From: CAYQTL01 sp964420405
GTDB lineage: Bacteria > Acidobacteriota > Thermoanaerobaculia > Thermoanaerobaculales > Sulfomarinibacteraceae
Length of the DNA stretch: 6,577 bases
Assembly: GCA_964420405.1 (NCBI GenBank)
Contig: CAYQTL010000131.1
Span: forward strand, 1-6,577
Direction: 5' to 3'
Under the pieces are notes generated by a model. It made no database searches. It was not told where the DNA came from and saw only the letters and a program-made list of their open reading frames with translations. How positions within the stretch are numbered: the stretch's first letter is position 1; the number at the start of each line of letters is the position of its first letter. Made by a program: the position numbers and the translations under genes. Positions 1 through 3,625 of this stretch are shown here, piece after piece.

Positions 1-45
1 GATGTTGACGTGCGGCTTCGTCCTCTCAAACTTCGCCTTGGCCAT
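1..45 (-). CDS. tuf: Elongation factor Tu, N-terminal 15 codons (truncated by window edge)
   Basis: EF-Tu is the GTPase that carries aminoacyl-tRNA to the ribosomal A site. Only the first residues are in the window: MAKAKFERTKPHVNI, the highly conserved EF-Tu N-terminus that comes just before the first GTP-binding loop, which lies beyond the window. Position after fusA is the classical str operon place. Two ATG codons stand in tandem (48-46 and 45-43). I chose the second because it gives the usual MAKxKFER start and lies 7 bases after the AGGGG of the Shine-Dalgarno, against 4 for the first; starting at 48 would only add one Met. The gap to the fusA stop is 11 bases, and the Shine-Dalgarno begins inside the fusA stop codon, so translational coupling is likely. 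Many bacteria have a second tuf copy elsewhere, which cannot be judged here. Confidence 0.95.
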   Translation of the reverse strand, partial: MAKAKFERTKPHVNI

Positions 46-49
46 CATG

Positions 50-58
50 CCTCCCCTC
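50..58 (-). promoter_or_regulatory. Shine-Dalgarno of tuf overlapping fusA stop
   Basis: On the minus strand the run GAGGGGAGG directly precedes the tandem ATG of tuf. Its first two bases are the GA of the fusA TGA stop codon (59-57). A ribosome terminating on fusA therefore sits on the tuf ribosome-binding site, which is consistent with coupled translation. The purine run is longer than one Shine-Dalgarno, so the exact pairing register and the choice between the two ATGs are not fixed by the sequence. Confidence 0.75.
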
Positions 59-2141
59 AGACCGTGACGCCCCGGGCGCGGGCCACGATCTGCTCGGCCC
101 TCTCTCGCGGCACCTCGTCGTAGTGGTCGAACTGCATGGTGTAGGTGGCACGCCCCTGGGTCTGCGATCGCAGGTCGGTGGCGTACCCGAACATCTCGGC
201 GAGCGGGACGTGGACCGTGACGACCTGGAAGCCGGCACGCGGCTCCATCCGCACGACCCGTCCGCGCCGACGGTTGAGGTCGCCGATCACCTCTCCCATG
301 TACTCCTCGGGGGTGACGGCCTCGACCTCCATGACCGGCTCGAGCAGCACCGGACGCGCATTGGCGGCGGCGTCCTGGAAGCCGAGCGAGCCGGCGACCT
401 TGAACGCGAGCTCGTTGGAGTCCACCTCGTGGAACGAGCCGTCGTAGAGGGCGACCCCCACTCCCTGCATCGGGTAGCCGGCGAGCACCCCACGCTCCAT
501 CGCCTCGCGGACGCCGATCTCGACCGGCTTGACGTACTCCCGCGGGATCACGCCCTCGGTGATCTCGTCGAGGAACTCGAACTCGCTGCCGTCGGTCAAC
601 GGCCACACCCGCAGCCGGACGTGACCGTACATGCCGCGACCGCCGGTCTGCCGGATGTAGGAGCCCTCGCCGGTCGCCTCCTCGGTCAGGGTCTCGCGGT
701 AGGCGACCTGCGGGCGGCCGACGTTGGCGCCGATCTTGTACTCGCGCATCAGCCGGTCGACGATGATCTCGAGATGGAGCTCGCCCATGCCCGAGATGAT
801 CGTCTGCCCCGTCTCCTCGTCGGTCGAGACCCGGAACGTCGGGTCCTCGTGGGTCAGCTTGCCGAGGGCGGCGCCGAGCTTCTCCTGGTCGGCGGTGGTC
901 TTCGGCTCGATGGCGACCGAGATCACCGGCTCTGGGAAGCTCATGGACTCGAGCACGATCGGCGCCGACGGATCGCAGATGGTGTCGCCGGTGGAGACGC
1001 CCCGTAGGCCAACGGCCGCACAGATGTCTCCGGCCCACACCTCGGAGATCTCCTCACGCTTGTTGGCGTGCATCTTCAGCAGGCGACCGATCCGCTCGGA
1101 CTTGCCGGTGACCGCGTTGAGAACCTGGGTGCCGGTCGCGAACGCCCCCGAGTAGACCCGGATGAAGGCGAGCTGCCCCACGAACGGATCGTTCATGATC
1201 TTGAACGCGAGCGCCGCCGCCGGGGCCCCGTCGTCGGCGCGTCGCACCGCCGGCTCGCCGTCCAGGGTGTGACCCTCGATCGGCGGCACGTCCTCGGGGG
1301 AGGGCAGGAAGTCCACGACCGCGTCGAGCAGAGGCTGGACGCCCTTGTTCCGGAACGCCGCGCCACACAGCACGGGCACGAGCGCGTTCGAGAGGGTTCC
1401 TCGCCGCAGCCCGAGGCGGATCTGCTCCTCGGAGAGCTCGCCCTCGGCGAGGTACTTCTCGAGCAGGTCCTCCGACTGCTCGGCCACCGCCTCGAGCAGC
1501 CGCTCGCGGTGCTCCTCCACCTCGGCCCGGTAATCGGCGGGGATCTCCTCCTCGCGGTAGTCGGCGCCGAGGCTCTCGTCGGTCCAGCGGTAGGCCTTGA
1601 GGCGCACCAGGTCGATCACGCCGGCGAACGACTCCTCGCGGCCGAGCGGGATCTGGACCGGCACCGGATTGGCCCGCAGCTTGTCGCGGATCTGGTCCAC
1701 GACGCCGGCGAAGCGGGCGCCGACCCGGTCCATCTTGTTGACGAACGCGATCCGAGGAACCCGGTAGCGGTCGGCCTGGCGCCAGACCGTCTCGGACTGG
1801 GGCTCGACGCCGCCCACCGCGCAGAACACGGCGACCGCGCCGTCGAGCACGCGCAGCGAGCGCTCGACCTCGGCGGTGAAGTCGACGTGTCCGGGCGTGT
1901 CGATGATGTTGATCCGGTGCTCCCGCCAGAAGCACGTGGTGGCCGCTGACGTGATGGTGATGCCCCGCTCCTGCTCCTGCGGCATCCAGTCCATGGTGGC
2001 GGTGCCGTCGTGGACCTCGCCGAGCTTGTAGTTGATGCCCGTGTAGAACAGCACCCGCTCGGTAGTCGTCGTCTTACCGGCATCGATGTGGGCCATGATG
2101 CCGATATTCCGGACCTGAGCGAGTGGGACGAGCCGAGGCAT
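57..2141 (-). CDS. fusA: Elongation factor G (translocation GTPase), full length
   Basis: EF-G drives tRNA-mRNA translocation on the ribosome and, with RRF, ribosome recycling; it acts in the cytoplasm. The 694-residue product has the normal length and all GTPase motifs: G1 AHIDAGKT (17-24), G2 with RGIT (59-62), G3 DTPGH (81-85), G4 NKMD (135-138) and G5 around CGAA (259-262). Later come ISGMGELHLEI of domain III, TGGRGMYGHV of domain IV, the domain IV tip loop DGSFHEVDSNELAF that enters the decoding site, and PVMEVEAVTPEEYMGEV of domain V. It looks intact and functional. The ATG at 2141 gives the usual short N-terminus before VRNIGIMAHIDAGKT. Its Shine-Dalgarno AGGAG (2158-2154) is 12 bases upstream, rather far. 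It lies 39 bases after rpsG and in the same frame. A paralogous EF-G2 is unlikely given the str operon position and complete motifs. Confidence 0.97.
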   Translation of the reverse strand: MPRLVPLAQVRNIGIMAHIDAGKTTTTERVLFYTGINYKLGEVHDGTATMDWMPQEQERGITITSAATTCFWREHRINIIDTPGHVDFTAEVERSLRVLDGAVAVFCAVGGVEPQSETVWRQADRYRVPRIAFVNKMDRVGARFAGVVDQIRDKLRANPVPVQIPLGREESFAGVIDLVRLKAYRWTDESLGADYREEEIPADYRAEVEEHRERLLEAVAEQSEDLLEKYLAEGELSEEQIRLGLRRGTLSNALVPVLCGAAFRNKGVQPLLDAVVDFLPSPEDVPPIEGHTLDGEPAVRRADDGAPAAALAFKIMNDPFVGQLAFIRVYSGAFATGTQVLNAVTGKSERIGRLLKMHANKREEISEVWAGDICAAVGLRGVSTGDTICDPSAPIVLESMSFPEPVISVAIEPKTTADQEKLGAALGKLTHEDPTFRVSTDEETGQTIISGMGELHLEIIVDRLMREYKIGANVGRPQVAYRETLTEEATGEGSYIRQTGGRGMYGHVRLRVWPLTDGSEFEFLDEITEGVIPREYVKPVEIGVREAMERGVLAGYPMQGVGVALYDGSFHEVDSNELAFKVAGSLGFQDAAANARPVLLEPVMEVEAVTPEEYMGEVIGDLNRRRGRVVRMEPRAGFQVVTVHVPLAEMFGYATDLRSQTQGRATYTMQFDHYDEVPRERAEQIVARARGVTV

Positions 2142-2153
2142 GTTGTCAAAGAT

Positions 2154-2158
2154 CTCCT
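2154..2158 (-). promoter_or_regulatory. Shine-Dalgarno of fusA, long spacing
   Basis: AGGAG on the minus strand is the only clear ribosome-binding sequence between rpsG and fusA. It is 12 bases from the ATG at 2141, longer than the usual 5-9. No ATG, GTG or TTG lies in the fusA frame between the rpsG stop and 2141, so a better-spaced ordinary start is not available and the ATG is kept. The spacer TCTTTGACAAC is AT-richer than its surroundings, which would keep the start region unstructured. Confidence 0.6.
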
Positions 2159-2180
2159 GGTTCGAAGCGCGACCGCCGGG

Positions 2181-2651
2181 CTACCAGCGGTAGTGCGCGA
2201 AGGCCTTGTTGGCCTCCGCCATGCGGTGCGTGTCGTCGCGCTTCTTGACCGCCGCACCGCGGTTGGAGGATGCGTCGAGGAACTCGCCGGCGAGCTTCTC
2301 CATCATGGTCTTCTCGTGACGGGAGGTGGCGAAGTTGATCAGCCACCGGATCGCCAGCGACTGCTGGCGCTCGGAGCTGACCTCCACCGGCACCTGGTAG
2401 GTGGAACCGCCCACCCGCCGGGACTTGACCTCGACCTGGGGCTTGACGTTGTCCACCGCCCGCTTGAACAGCTTCAACGGGTCGTCGCCGGTCCGCTCCT
2501 CCATCATGCGCAGCGCACCGTAGAAGATCCGCTCGGCGGTGTTCTTCTTGCCGTGCCGGGTGACGTTGTTGATGAACTTCGTCACCAGTCTCGAGCTGTA
2601 GACCGGGTCCGGCAGGATCTCGGGCTTGTCGACGTTTCCGCGTCGGGGCAT
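2181..2651 (-). CDS. rpsG: 30S ribosomal protein S7
   Basis: S7 nucleates assembly of the 30S head by binding the 3' major domain of 16S rRNA, and lines the E site. In E. coli it is also the translational repressor of the str operon. The product is 156 residues, exactly the common bacterial length, begins MPRRGNVDKPEILPDP and ends AFAHYRW, both typical of the family. The beta-hairpin arm is visible as RRVGGSTYQVPVEV. The start at 2651 is fixed by a strong AGGAGG (2662-2657) five bases upstream; an open frame running 23 codons further into rpsL is not used. The gap to rpsL is 10 bases, and the final A of the rpsL TGA is the first base of the Shine-Dalgarno, so coupling to S12 translation is likely. 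The stop is TAG, and the fusA frame continues directly after it. Confidence 0.98.
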   Translation of the reverse strand: MPRRGNVDKPEILPDPVYSSRLVTKFINNVTRHGKKNTAERIFYGALRMMEERTGDDPLKLFKRAVDNVKPQVEVKSRRVGGSTYQVPVEVSSERQQSLAIRWLINFATSRHEKTMMEKLAGEFLDASSNRGAAVKKRDDTHRMAEANKAFAHYRW

Positions 2652-2656
2652 CGTCC

Positions 2657-2662
2657 CCTCCT
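2657..2662 (-). promoter_or_regulatory. Shine-Dalgarno of rpsG overlapping rpsL stop
   Basis: A perfect AGGAGG on the minus strand lies five bases before the rpsG ATG. Its first A is the last base of the rpsL TGA stop codon. This decides the rpsG start and argues for translational coupling between S12 and S7. Confidence 0.85.
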
Positions 2663-3036
2663 CACGCCTTCGGGCGCTTGGCGCCGTACTTGGACCGCTG
2701 CTGGCGGCGACCCTCGACACCCTGGCAGTCCATGGTGCCGCGGATGATGTGGTACCGGACGCCCGGCAGGTCCTTGACCCGGCCGCCGCGGATCATCACC
2801 TGCGAGTGCTCCTGCAGGTTGTGGCCCTCGCCGGGGATGTACGCCGTGACCTCGATGCCGTTGGTCAGGCGGACGCGCGCGACCTTGCGCAGCGCGGAGT
2901 TCGGCTTCTTGGGCGTCGTCGTGAAGACGCGGGTGCACACCCCACGGCGCTGCGGGCACGCCTGCAGCGCGGGGCTCTTGGTCTTCTCGGTCGCCTGAAG
3001 GCGGCCTTGACGCACCAGCTGTTGGATCGTCGGCAT
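2662..3036 (-). CDS. rpsL: 30S ribosomal protein S12
   Basis: S12 sits at the interface of the 30S decoding centre and controls decoding accuracy; it is the classical target of streptomycin-resistance mutations. The product is 124 residues, as in E. coli. The hallmark TPKKPNSALRKV begins at residue 41 and GGRVKDLPGVRYH begins at residue 84. Lysines 43 and 88 (E. coli numbering with Met) are both wild type, so nothing here predicts streptomycin resistance. Asp89, the residue methylthiolated by RimO in E. coli, is present. The C-terminus RSKYGAKRPKA resembles proteobacterial S12. The ATG at 3036 has AGGGAG (3047-3042) five bases upstream. It is the first gene of its transcript: a strong promoter lies about 110 bases upstream and an intrinsic terminator separates it from rpoC. 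Confidence 0.98.
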   Translation of the reverse strand: MPTIQQLVRQGRLQATEKTKSPALQACPQRRGVCTRVFTTTPKKPNSALRKVARVRLTNGIEVTAYIPGEGHNLQEHSQVMIRGGRVKDLPGVRYHIIRGTMDCQGVEGRRQQRSKYGAKRPKA

Positions 3037-3041
3037 GATCG

Positions 3042-3047
3042 CTCCCT
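3042..3047 (-). promoter_or_regulatory. Shine-Dalgarno of rpsL
   Basis: AGGGAG on the minus strand, followed by CGATC and the ATG at 3036. The stretch AGGGAGCGATC resembles the extended complement of the 16S rRNA 3' end (AGGAGGTGATC) with small changes. It is moderate in strength compared with the AGGAGG of rpsG. Confidence 0.7.
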
Positions 3048-3062
3048 GGTCGTGGTGACGAA

Positions 3063-3087
3063 GGCCACGAGGAGGATCCCCGTGGCC
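3063..3087 (-). promoter_or_regulatory. Hairpin in the rpsL leader with anti-Shine-Dalgarno-like loop
   Basis: On the minus strand GGCCACG (3087-3081) pairs perfectly with CGTGGCC (3069-3063), giving 7 bp closed over the 11-base loop GGGATCCTCCT. It lies 26 bases upstream of the rpsL ATG and within the predicted leader. No T-run follows, so it is not an intrinsic terminator. The loop resembles the 3' end of 16S rRNA and contains CTCCT, which could pair, with one G-U, with GGGAG of the rpsL Shine-Dalgarno. The inverted repeat is seen in the sequence; any regulatory role is inference. Confidence 0.45.
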
Positions 3088-3103
3088 GGCAACCCGTGAG
3101 TGT

Positions 3104-3148
3104 CCGCGGCCCTGAATTCGAGCCTTCCGGTTCGAGCCAGAGCCGCGG
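3104..3148 (-). promoter_or_regulatory. Inverted repeat at the 5' end of the str leader
   Basis: CCGCGGCTCTGG (3148-3137) can pair with TCAGGGCCGCGG (3115-3104) on the minus strand over 12 positions, two of them G-U, closing a 21-base loop. The predicted transcription start (about 3143-3144) falls within the outer arm, so the RNA would hold only about eight of these pairs unless transcription starts earlier. It may be a 5'-end protective or regulatory stem, or simply a GC-rich palindrome at the promoter. Confidence 0.35.
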
Positions 3149-3149
3149 A

Positions 3150-3178
3150 AGAATACCGGAGCCCCCCGCGGGTGTCAA
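3150..3178 (-). promoter_or_regulatory. Near-consensus housekeeping sigma promoter of the str operon
   Basis: On the minus strand TTGACA (3178-3173) is a perfect -35 hexamer, followed by a 17-base spacer and TATTCT (3155-3150) as the -10, differing from TATAAT at two positions. There is no TG extension. The expected start site is a G at 3143 or 3144, giving a leader of about 107 bases before the rpsL ATG. It is the only match of this quality that I saw in the spacer, and it stands out in very GC-rich DNA. It makes rpsL-rpsG-fusA-tuf an independent transcription unit from rpoBC. A short A-run at 3195-3198 on the plus-strand complement (AAAA on the minus strand) lies near -55 and could act weakly as an UP element. 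Confidence 0.85.
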
Positions 3179-3230
3179 CCCGCCCCGGGCCCCGTTTTCC
3201 GCGTCCGCATCAGCGTCGGTGCCCGTGGCG

Positions 3231-3254
3231 CCCTCCGATCCCGATCCCGTTCCC
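3231..3254 (-). repeat. G-quadruplex motif in repeat copy A
   Basis: On the minus strand four GGG tracts occur at 3254-3252, 3248-3246, 3242-3240 and 3233-3231, separated by 3, 3 and 6 bases. This meets the standard G3+N1-7 pattern. It lies about 55-75 bases upstream of the -35 hexamer of the str promoter, on its non-template strand. Folding is inferred from the pattern only. Confidence 0.55.
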
Positions 3255-3291
3255 GATGGCCACCTCGCCGAACATCGTCAGTCCCGGGACC

Positions 3292-3476
3292 GTGACCGCT
3301 TCCGTGGCCGGGGCCGTGACCACGCCGGTGACCGTGGCGCCCTCCGATCCCGTTCCCGATCCCGTTCCCGATGGCCACGTCGCAGAACATCAGCGAAGCC
3401 GGGGCCGTGACCGCTTCCGTGGCCGCGACCGTGACCGCGTCTGTGACCGTGACCGTGGCTGTGACATGACCGTGGC
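3292..3476. repeat. Cluster of GTGAC(CG) motifs
   Basis: On the plus strand GTGAC occurs at 3292, 3316, 3328, 3407, 3431, 3443, 3449 and 3461, several times within GTGACCGTGACC, and the variant ATGACC follows at 3467. Spacings are mostly multiples of six (24, 12, then 24, 12, 6, 12), with the jump between the two blocks reflecting the 115-bp duplication. This points to expansion of a GTGACC-like hexamer. It overlaps the tandem duplication and extends beyond its right end. Confidence 0.65.
3340..3369 (-). repeat. G-quadruplex motif in repeat copy B (five G-tracts)
   Basis: On the minus strand GGG tracts occur at 3369-3367, 3363-3361, 3357-3355, 3351-3349 and 3342-3340. The first four are evenly spaced by three-base loops (AAC, ATC, AAC) and the fifth by six bases. 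The short regular loops make this the better of the two motifs in the spacer. Structure formation is inferred from pattern. Confidence 0.6.
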
Positions 3477-3544
3477 TGCGTCCGTGTTCGCGCCCGGATC
3501 ACCACCCGCGGCTCGAGTCGCGGGCCCCGCGGACGCGGACGAGG

Positions 3545-3580
3545 ACAAAAGACCGCCCGCCGCGGGATCGCGGCGGGCGG
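3545..3580 (-). terminator. Intrinsic (Rho-independent) terminator of rpoC
   Basis: On the minus strand CCGCCCGCCGC (3580-3570) pairs perfectly with GCGGCGGGCGG (3563-3553); one more G-C pair closes it to a four-base loop, giving a 12-bp all-GC stem. It is followed at once by TCTTTTG (3552-3546), the expected U-rich tail. It lies 46 bases after the rpoC stop and should end the rpoBC transcript before the str promoter. The T-run is short, so some readthrough is possible. Confidence 0.85.
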
Positions 3581-3599
3581 CGGGGTTCGCGTCCGTTCA

Positions 3600-3617
3600 G
3601 CGGCCGCGAACGGCCGC
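3600..3617 (-). other. Hairpin with UUCG tetraloop after the rpoC stop
   Basis: The minus strand reads GCGGCCG-TTCG-CGGCCGC (3617-3600): a perfect 7-bp GC stem on a UUCG loop. It begins 8 bases after the rpoC stop and 19 bases before the terminator stem. No T-run follows it, so it is more likely a 3'-UTR stabilising or pausing hairpin than a terminator. The closing pair is G-C, not the extra-stable C(UUCG)G arrangement. Confidence 0.55.
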
Positions 3618-3625
3618 GGTTCGGC

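Larger units (their letters stand above)
3223..3446. repeat. Tandem direct duplication, units of 109 and 115 bp, with internal hexamer repeats
   Basis: Copy A (3223-3331) is followed without gap by copy B (3332-3446). Both begin CCGTGGCGCCCTCCGATC, then carry CCCGAT/CCCGTT hexamers, GATGGCCAC, GAACATC, and CCGTGACCGCTTCCGTGGCC. B has exactly one more hexamer than A, which accounts for the six-base length difference; the remainder differs by scattered substitutions, most of them after GAACATC. The degraded start of a third unit (CCGTGACCGTGGCTG) follows B. The two copies are offset by 115, not a multiple of three, so their protein-like translations fall in different frames. That speaks for duplication of DNA, not of a coding repeat. 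Confidence 0.85.
3179..3544. other. Gene-free, low-complexity GC-rich spacer upstream of the str promoter
   Basis: I see no credible gene here. Open frames exist on both strands, but they are low-complexity (Gly-His, Arg-Asp or Pro/Val-Thr rich), lack Shine-Dalgarno sequences and come from the underlying short DNA repeats. The stretch contains the tandem duplication at 3223-3446, its tail of GTGAC motifs to about 3476, and a short inverted repeat CCCGCG/CGCGGG (3505-3510 with 3519-3524) around CTCGAG. It separates the rpoC terminator from the str promoter. Confidence 0.7.

Noticed and set aside
123..1949. Long plus-strand open frames opposite fusA (123-1007 and 1068-1949, about 293-294 codons each)
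   Set aside because: They are antisense shadows of fusA created by strong GC bias at codon third positions; the translations are Leu/Asp/Arg/Val/Gly-rich with no recognisable domain.
2652..2720. N-terminal extension of S7 starting at 2720
   Set aside because: It would overlap rpsL by about 60 bases and add 23 residues foreign to the S7 family; the ATG at 2651 has a perfect AGGAGG and gives the standard 156 residues.
3223..3476. CRISPR array or REP-type element in the spacer
   Set aside because: There are only two long copies, no unique spacers of constant length between them, and no conserved palindromic repeat; the structure fits tandem duplication of hexamer-rich DNA.
3175..3505. Two short minus-strand frames encoding Gly-His rich peptides (3175-3390 and 3278-3505)
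   Set aside because: Their similar GHGxGHG stretches come from the tandem DNA duplication read in two different frames; there is no ribosome-binding site, and the first frame overlaps the -35 hexamer of the promoter.
3505..3524. Second terminator at CCCGCG...CGCGGG
   Set aside because: It is a 6-bp inverted repeat with no T-run on either side; probably a chance GC palindrome.
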